From JANNRA01 sp031401035 (lineage in GTDB: Bacteria > Desulfobacterota > Binatia > HRBIN30 > CADEER01): a DNA stretch of 31,416 nt. The position numbers and the translations under genes were made by a program. The DNA is taken from contig JANNRA010000209.1 of the NCBI GenBank assembly GCA_031401035.1, positions 1 through 31,416 on the forward strand, written 5' to 3'. A model generated the notes under the pieces. The model searched no databases. It saw nothing but the letters and a program-made list of their open reading frames with translations, and was not told the DNA's origin. Shown here piece after piece: positions 23,874 to 31,416 of this stretch (position 1 is the first letter of the stretch; every line of letters starts with the position of its first letter).

Positions 23874-23997
23874 CCGTAAGGGCATCTCAGCGGCCTGGGT
23901 CTCGGGGCCCACAGCAGGTTGCGACCCGCGGATGCGCGCGTGACCTCGGCTGGCGGTGCGACGACGTTCTGGCATACTCGTCCGCAGAGGTGCAGTC

Positions 23998-25731
23998 ATG
24001 ACCGAACGACCACGGCGCTGGCGCCGTCGCTTGCTGATGGCCCTGGCGGTCGTCGCCGTTGTCGGATTCACCGCGCGCTACTGGTTGGCAGGCGGGCACG
24101 GCGTGGCGGACGAGAGCTGGGTGCTGCTCGACCTTCAGGACGGCTACGCCGAGGAGGCCGCCGACTCACCCCTGCAACGCCTGCTGGGCGAGCCGGAGAC
24201 GTCCTTTCTGGACCTCCTCCTGACCATTCGCGATGCCGGGGAGGATGGGCGCGTTGCCGGCATGGTGGTACGCATTCGGCCGCTGGCGATCGGCTGGGCC
24301 AAGGCGCAGGAGATCCGCGAGGCGCTGGTCAAGTTCCGCTCGACCGGCAAACCGCTGCACGCCTACCTCGAGCTCGAACTCTCCGGCGGTTCGATGGAGT
24401 ACTTTCTCGCCAGCGCCGCCGATCGCATCCATGTTCCGCCCGGCGCCGCGGCGCCGGTGACTGGATTGCTGGCGCAGTACGTCTTTCTCGGCGGCGTCTG
24501 GGAGAAGCTCGACGTCGACATGCAGGTGCTGAAGATCCGCGAGTACAAGACCTTCGGCGACATGCTGTCGGAGAAGACCATGACCGCGTGGCACCGCGAG
24601 ATGGCCAACGCGCTGCTCGACAGCCTGTACGGACAGATGGTCGATGCCATCGCCGCCGACCGTGATCTCGAGCCCGCCGCGGTGCGGGCCGCCATCGATG
24701 CCGGGCCGGCGACGCCGGCCGAGTTGCAACGGGCGGGGTTGATCGACGACACGGAGTTCCTCGACGAGTTGCGCGTTGCGCTGGTGGGGGAGGACGGCAA
24801 ATGGCTGTCGGCCGCGGATTATGCCGCGGCGCGCCGGCCGCTGCCCGACGCGCCGGCGGTGAGCGGCCAGGTGGCCGTGATCTACGGCGTCGGTGCGGTA
24901 ACCACCGGCGAGAGCGAATCCGGTCCGGCCGGCGGTGACTCGAGCATGGGCGCCGATACGCTGATCGAGGCCTTCAACGAGGTCGCCGCCGACGACGACA
25001 TCGCGGCGGTGGTCTTCCGCGTCGACAGTCCGGGCGGCTCGGCCCTGGCCTCGGACCTGATCTGGCAGGCCGCGCAGCGCATGCGCGCGACGAAGCCGCT
25101 GATCGTGTCGATGTCCGACGTCGCCGCGTCGGGCGGCTACTACGTCGCGGCGCCGGGGACGCGCATCGTCGCCAGCCCGGGGACAATGACCGGATCGATC
25201 GGCGTCGTGATGGCCAAGCCGAACGTGCGCGGCCTGCTCGGTAAGCTCGGCATCAACATGGTCGAGATGCAGCGCGGCGAGATGGCCTCGATGCTGTCGG
25301 TCAACGAGAGCTTCACGCCGGCCCAGCTGACGCGCATCAAGGCGACCATGGACTACGTATACGACCTGTTCGTGCAGCGCGTCGCCGAGGGCCGCGGGCT
25401 CGATACGGCGCAGGTGAACGAGGTCGGTCGCGGCCGCGTCTGGACCGGCGCGCAGGCGCGCCAGAACGGGCTGGTCGACGAGTTGGGCGGCTTCTTCACC
25501 GCCATCAACGCCGCCAAGATGGCGGCCGGCATCCCGGTCGAGGAACGCGTCGGCCTGGTGTTCTATCCGCGCCACAAGGGGTTTGTGGCACGCCTGACCA
25601 AGGCGTTCGGGACGCGCCTGCTCGGCGCCGCCCCGGAGTGGTGGCAGCAGGTGCAGCGGGCGACGCTGGCGTGGCGCTATCCGGCCGGCAGCGTGCTGAC
25701 GCTGATGCCGCAGGAGGTGACGATACGATGA
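23998..25731 (+). CDS. sppA: Signal peptide peptidase SppA, 67K type
   Basis: A 577-residue membrane serine protease that degrades cleaved signal peptides in the inner membrane or periplasm. ATG 23998 has AGAGGTG about 6 nt upstream. One membrane anchor is at about 11-27. Two tandem S49 domains follow. The N-terminal one supplies the general-base Lys in REYKTFGD (K184). The C-terminal one supplies the nucleophile Ser in DVAASGGYYVA (S378), with the typical RVDSPGGSALASDLIW before it and GSIGVV after it. Both catalytic residues are present. The length fits the 67K family of E. coli. It is monocistronic, convergent with the DUF427 gene. A heavily secreting cell would need such an enzyme, but no special link to the Pho genes is seen. 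Confidence 0.93.
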   Translation: MTERPRRWRRRLLMALAVVAVVGFTARYWLAGGHGVADESWVLLDLQDGYAEEAADSPLQRLLGEPETSFLDLLLTIRDAGEDGRVAGMVVRIRPLAIGWAKAQEIREALVKFRSTGKPLHAYLELELSGGSMEYFLASAADRIHVPPGAAAPVTGLLAQYVFLGGVWEKLDVDMQVLKIREYKTFGDMLSEKTMTAWHREMANALLDSLYGQMVDAIAADRDLEPAAVRAAIDAGPATPAELQRAGLIDDTEFLDELRVALVGEDGKWLSAADYAAARRPLPDAPAVSGQVAVIYGVGAVTTGESESGPAGGDSSMGADTLIEAFNEVAADDDIAAVVFRVDSPGGSALASDLIWQAAQRMRATKPLIVSMSDVAASGGYYVAAPGTRIVASPGTMTGSIGVVMAKPNVRGLLGKLGINMVEMQRGEMASMLSVNESFTPAQLTRIKATMDYVYDLFVQRVAEGRGLDTAQVNEVGRGRVWTGAQARQNGLVDELGGFFTAINAAKMAAGIPVEERVGLVFYPRHKGFVARLTKAFGTRLLGAAPEWWQQVQRATLAWRYPAGSVLTLMPQEVTIR

Positions 25732-25786
25732 GACGCGCCGACGGGGCGCCGCCCTCGCGGTTAGCGGCGGTGGCCGACGCCCGCGC

Positions 25787-26071
25787 CTACGGCTCAACCG
25801 TGACGCCGCGCCAGAAGGCGACGCGGCCGGCGATCTGCTTCGCCGCGTCCTTGGGCGCTGGGTAGTACCAGGCGGCGTCCGCGTTCACGGCGTCGCCGAC
25901 GACGACGTCGTAGTAACTCGCCGTGCCTTTCCAGCCGCACACCGTGTGCGTCTGGCTCGGCCGCAGGTGCGTGGCGTTCACCGCTTGGAGCGGGAAGTAC
26001 TGGTTGCCCTCGACGACGATGCAGTCGTCGCTGTCGGCGACGACGGTTCCGTTCCAAATGGCGCGTGGCAT
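25787..26071 (-). CDS. DUF427 family protein
   Basis: A 94-residue cytoplasmic protein starting ATG 26071 with AAGGGAG 4 nt upstream. It is a single DUF427 domain: MPRAIWNGTVVADSDD, VEGNQYFP, the hallmark T-x-C-x-W-K-G-x-A-x-Y-Y (THTVCGWKGTASYYDV), AAWYYPAPKDAA and VAFWRGVTVEP. The family is a small beta fold of unknown biochemical role, full length here. It is separated from the upstream regulator gene by an inverted repeat. Confidence 0.9.
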   Translation of the reverse strand: MPRAIWNGTVVADSDDCIVVEGNQYFPLQAVNATHLRPSQTHTVCGWKGTASYYDVVVGDAVNADAAWYYPAPKDAAKQIAGRVAFWRGVTVEP

Positions 26072-26082
26072 GGGTCTCCCTT

Positions 26083-26163
26083 GGATGGCGCCGCTCCGTC
26101 GGCGCCTGTTGAATGCGGCGTGCGCACAGGCAGGCAACGGGCGCCGACGGAGCGGCGCCCTCC
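26083..26163. repeat. Long inverted repeat between tandem minus-strand genes
   Basis: GGCGCCGCTCCGTCGGCGCC (26087-26106) and its exact reverse complement (26140-26159) enclose a 33-bp spacer. Pairing continues outward by GGA/TCC after one mismatch. This resembles dispersed GC-rich intergenic repeats and would form a strong hairpin after the response-regulator gene. There is no T-run. Confidence 0.75.
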
Positions 26164-26172
26164 AGGTCGGCG

Positions 26173-27525
26173 TCAGTCCTCGATCCCCAGGCGTTTCATC
26201 ATCCGATAGAGCGTTGTGCGCTCGATGCCGAGCGCGCGCGCTGCCTCGACGCGGTTGCCGCCGGCGGCGGCGAGGGCGGCGCGGACGCGCGCGTCGGCAG
26301 CGCGGTCGAGGCACTCCTGCAGCGTTCCCCCGCCCGCCGCCGCCGTCGCGGTGCGTGCCGGCGCCGGATCGAGTAGCAGGTCCTCCGGCGTGATCTCGCT
26401 GCCGCGCGTCAGCACTACCGCCCGTTCGACGGCGTTCTCGAGCTCGCGCACGTTGCCGGGCCACGCGTGGGCGAGCAGGGCGGCGGTGGCCTCGGCGCCA
26501 AAGTGCAGCGGCCGGCCCGCCTCGCGCGCAAACCCTGCCAGGAAACGCTCGGCGAGCGGTAGCACGTCCTCGCTTCGCTCGCGCAGTGGCGCCAGGTGCA
26601 GGGGGATCACGTTCAGGCGGAAGAAGAGATCCTCGCGGAAGCGCCCGGCCGCGATCTCGTCGCGCAGCGCGCGATTGGTCGCGCAGACGACGCGCGTGTC
26701 GACCCGCCGCGGCGCCGCACCGCCGACGCGCTGCACCTCGCCCTCCTGCAGCACGCGCAGCAGCTTGGCCTGGAAGTCGGGGCCGATCTCGCCGATCTCG
26801 TCGAGGAAGAGGGTGCCGCTGTCGGCGCGCTCGAAGCAGCCGGCGCGCGCCGCCGCGGCGCCGGTGAAGGCGCCCTTCTCGTGCCCGAAGAGTTCGCTCT
26901 CCAGCACCCCCTCGGCGAACGCCTTGCAGTTGACGGCGACGAACGGATGCCCGACGCGGTCGCTCCAGAAGTGCAGCAGGCGCGCCACCAGCTCCTTGCC
27001 CGTCCCGCTCTCCCCCTGTACCAGCACCGTCGCGCGACTGGCGGCGACGCGGCGCACGAGCTCGAGCAGGGCGCGGCTGCTGGCGCTCTCGGCGACCAGG
27101 GTATCAGGCGCGTAGCGGCTGCCGACCTCCTGGCGCAGCCACTGGTTCTCGCGCTCGAGGCGCGTGAGATTGATGGCGCGGGCCACCAGGGCGCGCAGTT
27201 CGTCGTTGTCGAAGGGCTTGGCGATATAGTCGAAGGCGCCCTCGCGCATCGCCGCCACCGCCGAGGCGACACTGCCGTGCGCCGTCAGCAGAATCACCGG
27301 CAACTGCGGGCGCAGGGCGCGCAGCCGACGCAGCAACTCCAAGCCGTCGATCTCGGGCATGCGGAGGTCGCTGACCACCACGTCGGCGCCGCGTGCCTCG
27401 ATCGCCGTCAGGGCGGCGGCGGCGCTGCCGTAGGTCTCGCAGGTGTGGCCGTCGCGCGCCAGGGCCATGGCGACCACCGCCGCCATGCGTTCCTCGTCGT
27501 CGACGATCACGACTCGTGCGCTCAT
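26173..27525 (-). CDS. Sigma-54-dependent response regulator, NtrC/AtoC type
   Basis: A 450-residue transcription activator. The receiver domain (1-120) has acidic D9/D10, phospho-acceptor D53 in VVSDLRMPEIDG, T81 and K103 in AKPFDND. The AAA+ domain (about 143-375) has Walker A GESGTGKE (171-178) and the sigma-54 contact loop GAFTGA (218-223). Walker B is TLFLDEIGE, the arginine-finger region is FREDLFFRLNVIPL, and WPGNVRELEN follows. The Fis-type HTH (about 405-447) reads NRVEAARALGIERTTLYRMMKRLGI. No partner histidine kinase is in the window, so the signal and targets are unknown. A wax-ester-synthase remnant lies divergently next to it. Confidence 0.93.
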   Translation of the reverse strand: MSARVVIVDDEERMAAVVAMALARDGHTCETYGSAAAALTAIEARGADVVVSDLRMPEIDGLELLRRLRALRPQLPVILLTAHGSVASAVAAMREGAFDYIAKPFDNDELRALVARAINLTRLERENQWLRQEVGSRYAPDTLVAESASSRALLELVRRVAASRATVLVQGESGTGKELVARLLHFWSDRVGHPFVAVNCKAFAEGVLESELFGHEKGAFTGAAAARAGCFERADSGTLFLDEIGEIGPDFQAKLLRVLQEGEVQRVGGAAPRRVDTRVVCATNRALRDEIAAGRFREDLFFRLNVIPLHLAPLRERSEDVLPLAERFLAGFAREAGRPLHFGAEATAALLAHAWPGNVRELENAVERAVVLTRGSEITPEDLLLDPAPARTATAAAGGGTLQECLDRAADARVRAALAAAGGNRVEAARALGIERTTLYRMMKRLGIED

Positions 27526-27549
27526 GGCAAGGCTCTAGCAGGCGCCACC

Positions 27550-28300
27550 GTGCGCGGGCCAGAGAGGCGCGCCGCGGCGGCGCGTCGGGTGCGGGTCGAC
27601 CCCGCAGCCCAACGGCTCCTCAACATCGCGCTGATCGAGGATCCGGTCTGGATCGACGACGGGTCCTTCGATCTCGGCTACCATGTATGCCACGCCAGGT
27701 TGCCGCACTCGGGTGGCGAGCGGCAGTTGCAGCGGCGTTGCGCCGCGATCCTCGAGCGCCGGCTCGATCGCGCCCGACCGCTGTGGGAGATCTGGATCAT
27801 CGAGGGTCTTCAGGGCGGTCGCTTCGCGATGCTGGCGAAGGTGCTCCGTTGCATGGTGGACGGCGTTGCCGGCATCGATATCCTCGCCGCCTTGCTCGAC
27901 ACGGTGCCGAGCCAGGACGTCGAGCCGATCGAGCGCTGGATGGCGCGCCCGGCGCCCCGCCAGCCGGAACTGCTCGACGGCGAAATGCGCCGCCGCGCCG
28001 CTGCTGCGTCTGCTGGACAGGCTCGGCAGCGCGCCGAGCACGCCGTTCAATCAGCCCATCGGCCCGTACCGGCGCATCGACTGGTTCTCGGTCGACCTGG
28101 CCGAGGTGAAGGCCATCCGCAGCGTCGCGCTGCTGAGCTACGCCGGCACACTGTCATGGGGCATCGGCGGCGACTGGAGCCAGAGGCCCGACCTGGCGGA
28201 GTTCGTCGCCGCCCTCGAGGAGTCCTTCGCCGAGCTACGCGCCGCGGCGGCGGAGGATCCCGTCGACGCCGCGCGGCCGCGCCTCGTCGTCCACCCCGGC
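27550..28300 (+). pseudogene. Degraded wax ester synthase/diacylglycerol acyltransferase (WS/DGAT) remnant
   Basis: The translation switches frames. From 27550 one frame gives WIDDGSFDLGYHV, LDRARPLWEIWIIEGLQGGRFAML and MVDGVAGIDILAALLD. From about 27990 a second frame gives FNQPIGPYRRIDWFSVDLAEVKAIR, then directly SVALLSYAGTLSWGIGGDW. These are WS/DGAT family segments in the right order. However, the N-terminal part is missing, the frame is broken, and the stretch between the last two segments (well over 100 residues in intact enzymes) is deleted. The catalytic HHxxxDG has become LRCMVDG, so both histidines are lost. There is no credible start. The intact enzyme would make storage wax esters or triacylglycerol. 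Confidence 0.82.
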
Positions 28301-28310
28301 AGCGGCGCCG

Positions 28311-29288
28311 CTACCCGGATACCAGTGCCGGCAGCTGTTCCTGACAGGCGCGCACGAAGGCACGCAGGGTCTGCGGCTGGTGATCCTCGGCGCGGAGGCC
28401 AAGCCCCCAGGCTCGAAACAGGCCGGTCTTCCCGATAGGCAGGGCCGCCAGGCGACCGGCGGCGAGGTCGTCCGACACCGCCCAGCGCGGCACGATGGCC
28501 AGCCCGAGCCCGGCGCGCACCATGCTGCGCACCGCGCCGAGGTGATCGAGTTCCATGGCGACGTGCGGGAAGACGCCGGCCTCAAGCAGGGTCCGCTCGA
28601 TCAGGCGGTGCGTGGAACTCCGCCGATCGTAGATCAGCAGCGGCTGCCCGGAGAACTCCGTCGCCGCGAGCCGGCGCCGCCCGGCCCAGGCATGCCCGGG
28701 CGGCAGGATCGCCACCAGCTCGTCGCGCCCGAGCTCGAAGATGCGCAGCTTTGGCTCCGCCACCGGCAGGGTGAGCAGGGCGACGTCGAGGTCGTTGGCC
28801 AGCAGCGCCTCGATCGACAGCGGCGAGGGGCCGCTGCGCACGCGCAGCTCGAGGTGGGGGAAGTCGGCGTGGAAACCCTGCAGGACGACCGGCAGCAGGT
28901 GCTCGCAGGCTGCGCCGCCGGCGCCGATGCGCAGCACGCCCGAGCCGGTCGACTCGTAGGCGGTCAGCACGCGCTGCGCCTCGTCGACCTTGGCGAGGAT
29001 CTGGCGGGCGTAGTGCAGCAGGATCTCGCCTGCCGGCGTCGGCCGCACGCCGCTGCCGGCACGCACCAGGAGCTTGACGCCGATCTGACGTTCCTGGGCG
29101 CCGATCTGCTGGCTGATCGCCGACTGGCTCAAGCCGAGGCGACGACCGGCGCGGGTGAAGCTGTGCAGATCGACGATGGTCGCGAAGGTGCGTAGGAGCT
29201 TGGCGTCGAGTTCCGGCTTACGCCGGTCCGCGCCGGCGCGCGAGGTTGCGTCGGAGTCGGCGGCCGTGTTGCGCGTGGTGGCCTTCAT
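28311..29288 (-). CDS. LysR-family transcriptional regulator
   Basis: A 325-residue regulator, ATG 29288 with GGAGGA 4 nt upstream. An N-terminal polar tail of about 27 residues precedes the winged helix (about 28-87), which reads LLRTFATIVDLHSFTRAGRRLGLSQSAISQQIGAQE. A linker helix and the periplasmic-binding-like effector domain (about 115-320) follow, with GVLRIGAGG, DVALLTLPV and GLGLAIVPRWAV. The effector is unknown. It overlaps no neighbour; the WS/DGAT remnant converges on its 3' end. No adjacent divergent gene indicates an obvious target. Confidence 0.92.
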   Translation of the reverse strand: MKATTRNTAADSDATSRAGADRRKPELDAKLLRTFATIVDLHSFTRAGRRLGLSQSAISQQIGAQERQIGVKLLVRAGSGVRPTPAGEILLHYARQILAKVDEAQRVLTAYESTGSGVLRIGAGGAACEHLLPVVLQGFHADFPHLELRVRSGPSPLSIEALLANDLDVALLTLPVAEPKLRIFELGRDELVAILPPGHAWAGRRRLAATEFSGQPLLIYDRRSSTHRLIERTLLEAGVFPHVAMELDHLGAVRSMVRAGLGLAIVPRWAVSDDLAAGRLAALPIGKTGLFRAWGLGLRAEDHQPQTLRAFVRACQEQLPALVSG

Positions 29289-29590
29289 GTTCCTCCAGCG
29301 GGACCGGAGAAAGCCGGCGCTAGATTAGACGGATCGATGCGTCGGTGCATCGCCCGTGATGACGGTTGCTGGCGAGCGGTCGATGACAACGAGAAGCAGG
29401 AGCGATGCCAGCCGCGCGCCGCGCTGCACGCAGCGGCGTTGCTGCTCACGGCGAGAGCGCCTGCCCAGCGGATGGGCAGCGCGCAGCGCAACGCCGGCAG
29501 TGCGTGCGCCAGCCCAGGTGTCGCGTCACACTGGCACACGCCATGCATGGAGAGGATACAGACGCACGATCCTCGCGTCTGAAACGCAAC
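29289..29590. other. Intergenic region without a recognisable gene
   Basis: About 300 bp between the LysR start and the terminator of the exb operon. Open frames on both strands are short, lack ribosome sites and resemble no protein I know. A small palindrome, CGATGC (29335-29340) with GCATCG (29347-29352), lies about 50 bp ahead of the LysR start and could be an autoregulatory site. The evidence is slight. Confidence 0.4.
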
Positions 29591-29631
29591 GCGGGGAGTC
29601 GTCGCCGCTGCCCACGGAGACGACTCCCCGC
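29591..29631 (-). terminator. Probable terminator of the exbB-exbD-exbD operon
   Basis: GCGGGGAGTCGTC (29591-29603) pairs over 13 bp with GACGACTCCCCGC (29619-29631). On the minus strand it lies 45 nt after the last exbD and is followed by a partly T-rich stretch (GTTGCGTTTC). It is a strong stem with a weak tail. Confidence 0.6.
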
Positions 29632-29676
29632 CCCCCCTCGGTGCTGGTACGCGGCCTGCCGCGCTGCGCCGAGCGC

Positions 29677-30180
29677 CTACTGTCCGGTCGACGCACCGCC
29701 GGGGACGGCGGCGGGCAGCGGCGGCGGTGGCGCGCCCGCCGCCGCTGCCGTCAGCGGTGTGGTGAGCGTTGCGATGGTCACCGCGCCGCCCTCGCGGGCG
29801 GCGTCCATGGCGTCCACGGCGAGGGCGAACGGGACGTCGTCGGCGGCATCGAAGAACAGCACGTGGTCGGTGCGGGCCGCGAACATGCGGCGCAGGCGGT
29901 CAGGCAGTTCTTGCCGCGTCAGGGTGACGCTGTTGACCATCAGCGTTCCGTCGGTGGCCAGGCTGAGGACGAGCGGCGGCTGCGGGTCAGCGGGCGGCTG
30001 GGCGACTTCTTCCTTCTCCTGCTTTGGAGTGTGCACCCAGAACTTGCGTGCGGCCGCCGGCGTCATCGCCATGAAGATGATCAACAACACCAGTACCACG
30101 TCGATCAGTGGCGTGACGTTCATGTCCGGTTGTGGGGACTTCTTCCCCTTGTTGCCGCCGCCGCCGAGATCCATCGCCAT
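29677..30180 (-). CDS. exbD: ExbD/TolR-family protein (second copy)
   Basis: A 167-residue inner-membrane protein with one N-terminal helix, part of the proton-driven ExbB-ExbD motor that energises TonB or Tol. ATG 30180 lies 6 nt after the preceding exbD stop, with GGGAGGG inside that gene's end. The family signature MNVTPLIDVVLVLLIIFMAM includes the proton-path Asp in the membrane helix. The periplasmic part is ExbD-like (LATDGTLMVNSVTLTRQELPDRLRRMF) but ends in a Pro/Ala-rich tail. Compared with the first copy it has an extra Lys/Glu-rich insert after the helix (TPKQEKEE). Confidence 0.88.
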   Translation of the reverse strand: MAMDLGGGGNKGKKSPQPDMNVTPLIDVVLVLLIIFMAMTPAAARKFWVHTPKQEKEEVAQPPADPQPPLVLSLATDGTLMVNSVTLTRQELPDRLRRMFAARTDHVLFFDAADDVPFALAVDAMDAAREGGAVTIATLTTPLTAAAAGAPPPPLPAAVPGGASTGQ

Positions 30181-30186
30181 GGCGCA

Positions 30187-30660
30187 TCACCCTCCCACGG
30201 CCGCGCTCGCGCCGTCACTCGCCGCGGCGTTGTCCCGCCGGTGCTTGACGTTGACGCCGAACGCCATGCCCGGAAAGCCCACCTCGCGGAGACGGTTCTG
30301 CAGCAGCCGGACGTCGCCATAGTTGAGCGCCCCGTCGGCGCGCAGCACCAATCGCTTCAGCGGCTGCGCCGCGTGCTGTGCCTCCAGAATGTTGACCAGA
30401 CTCTCGAGGTCGTATGGTTGGCCGTTGAAGTGATACTCGCCGGCCTTCTTGATCTGGACTTTGAACGGCTCGCCGGTCTTCACGTCGGGATCGGCGTTGA
30501 AGATGCTGGGCAGGTCGACCGGCAGGTCCTGGTCGAGCTGCGGGATCACCACCATGAAGATGATCAGCAGGACCAGCACCACATCGACCAGCGGCGTGAC
30601 GTTGATGTTCGGGCGGACGCCGCTGTCGCCAGTGCCGCGTCCGAGGCGGGCGCTTCTCAC
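30187..30660 (-). CDS. exbD: ExbD/TolR-family protein (first copy)
   Basis: 157 residues, starting at GTG 30660, which overlaps the exbB stop (GTGA). It has the ExbD signature INVTPLVDVVLVLLIIFMVVIPQ with the essential membrane Asp. The periplasmic domain includes the typical LVLRADGALNYGDVRLLQNRLREVGFPGMAFGV. It partners the ExbB-like protein upstream. Two different ExbD subunits in one operon may form a hetero-pentameric motor or serve different TonB proteins. Confidence 0.9.
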   Translation of the reverse strand: MRSARLGRGTGDSGVRPNINVTPLVDVVLVLLIIFMVVIPQLDQDLPVDLPSIFNADPDVKTGEPFKVQIKKAGEYHFNGQPYDLESLVNILEAQHAAQPLKRLVLRADGALNYGDVRLLQNRLREVGFPGMAFGVNVKHRRDNAAASDGASAAVGG

Positions 30661-31416
30661 GCCCGCGCCCCCACCCGCGCCGCCTCCAGGCGCGTTGCCT
30701 CCGGCCGCGCTGCCTCCTGGCGGGCTGCTGCCTCCAGGCGCACTGGCGGGTGCGATTCCCCGCCGTTCACCCTGCGGCGCTCCTCCCAGTCGTCGATGGT
30801 GTCGAGCAACTCGCCGGCCGAGTGCTGCAGCTGCAGCTCCTCGCTGGCAATGATGTTCGACAGGTAGTTGAACGCCAGCACGGCGGGGATGGCGACGGCG
30901 AGTCCGAGCGCCGTCTCGATGAGCGCTTCGGAGATGCCGGCCGACACCGCCGAGAGGCCGCCCGAGCCGGTCGCCGCGATGCCCTGGAAGGCCGAGATGA
31001 TGCCCACCACCGTACCGAGCAGGCCGATGAACGGTGCCGTCGAGCCGACCGAGGCGAGCACGCTGGTGCCGCGGCGCAGGTCGGCGCCGACCTCCTCCAT
31101 GAATCGTTCGAGGTGACGGCGCGTGCGCTCGCCCGGCGGCACGCCGCCGATGTCGATCGTCTCGAGTGAGTGCCGGTAGGCCTGCAACGCCGACTTGGCG
31201 ACGTGCGCCAGGTGCGCGTGCTTGTAGGCCGGCTCGGCGACGCGCTTGAGGATGGCGTCGATGCGTCCGGCCTTGACGTCCGCGCCGACCGCGCTGGCGA
31301 AGCGCCGCGAGGCCTGGCGGGAACGGCGCAGGGCGTAGAAGCGTTCGACGACCACCGTCAGCGACGCCAGACCCATGATCATCAACGTGCCGGCGATGAT
31401 CATCGCCGGCACGCCC
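30657..31416 (-). CDS. exbB: ExbB/TolQ/MotA-family proton channel (5' end off the right edge)
   Basis: At least 251 residues read from GTG 31412, but the frame is open to the window edge. The usual N-terminal residues before the first helix are missing, so the true start is probably outside. The first helix is MIIAGTLMIMGLASLTVVVERFYAL. The MotA/TolQ/ExbB core includes LASVGSTAPFIGLLGTVVGIISAF and SAGISEALIETALGLAVAIPAVLAFNYL. The C-terminus has an unusual tail of five-residue repeats of the RLEAA type. It forms the motor with the two ExbD proteins and could energise the TonB receptor at 16080, though genetic linkage alone does not show that. Confidence 0.88.
   Translation of the reverse strand, partial: GVPAMIIAGTLMIMGLASLTVVVERFYALRRSRQASRRFASAVGADVKAGRIDAILKRVAEPAYKHAHLAHVAKSALQAYRHSLETIDIGGVPPGERTRRHLERFMEEVGADLRRGTSVLASVGSTAPFIGLLGTVVGIISAFQGIAATGSGGLSAVSAGISEALIETALGLAVAIPAVLAFNYLSNIIASEELQLQHSAGELLDTIDDWEERRRVNGGESHPPVRLEAAARQEAARPEATRLEAARVGARA
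30670..30745. repeat. 15-bp imperfect tandem repeat in the 3' end of exbB
   Basis: Units beginning GCCTCC recur every 15 bp or so (for example GCCTCCAGGCGCGTT, GCCTCCGGCCGCGCT, GCCTCCTGGCGGGCT). They encode the pentapeptide series RLEAA, RQEAA, RPEAT, RLEAA at the protein C-terminus. Copy number could vary by slippage without changing the frame. Confidence 0.6.

Noticed and set aside
25728..25865. Small plus-strand frame overlapping the sppA stop (ATGA)
   Set aside because: It reads antisense into the well-supported DUF427 gene and encodes nothing recognisable.
29285..29582. Short frames on both strands between lysR and the exb operon
   Set aside because: No ribosome site, no recognisable motif, and the two strands give equally poor candidates.

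Overview
The window reads as chromosomal DNA from a high-GC, Gram-negative bacterium. Outer-membrane proteins, lipoproteins and a TonB/ExbBD-type system are all present. Several secreted proteins combine threonine/proline-rich linkers, the motif CGxGLLxxGETCTSCPxDC, DUF4215/Myxo-type disulfide repeats and paired EF-hand/dockerin-like repeats. I associate that mix with deltaproteobacterial-type lineages, most likely Candidatus Binatota (Desulfobacterota_B). That placement is inference from protein style; no rRNA or other marker gene is present.

Left edge (1-1720, minus): a DNRLRE/CBM96-type secreted protein that runs out of the window. Phosphate core (1883-12314, plus): two Pho-box-like promoter arrays, then an OprP-type porin, pstS, pstC, pstA, pstB, phoU, phoB, a REP-like palindrome and phoR. 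This is a complete high-affinity phosphate uptake system plus its signalling pathway.

Centre (12364-18758, minus): a probable five-gene operon of one TonB-dependent receptor followed by four secreted or lipid-anchored cysteine-rich proteins. The four share one C-terminal domain that I do not recognise as a named family; it looks cohesin-like. A divergent plus-strand pair (19324-22646) encodes a cysteine-rich helical protein carrying the same C-terminal domain, and a dockerin-like plus parallel beta-helix protein. The shared intergenic region has Pho-box-like half-sites at 11-bp spacing facing both ways. I therefore infer that seven secreted or outer-membrane genes belong to the same phosphate-starvation regulon as the neighbouring pst-pho operon. 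This candidate surface system is the most interesting content of the window.

Right part (22785-31416): two small uncharacterised exported proteins; a MITE-like element with a 9-bp direct repeat at its borders; a 67K-type SppA protease; a DUF427 protein; an orphan NtrC-type sigma-54 response regulator; a decayed wax ester synthase/DGAT remnant lacking its catalytic histidines; a LysR regulator; and an exbB-exbD-exbD operon that leaves the window at the right edge and could energise TonB-dependent receptors.

No rRNA, tRNA, CRISPR array, prophage or transposase gene was seen.
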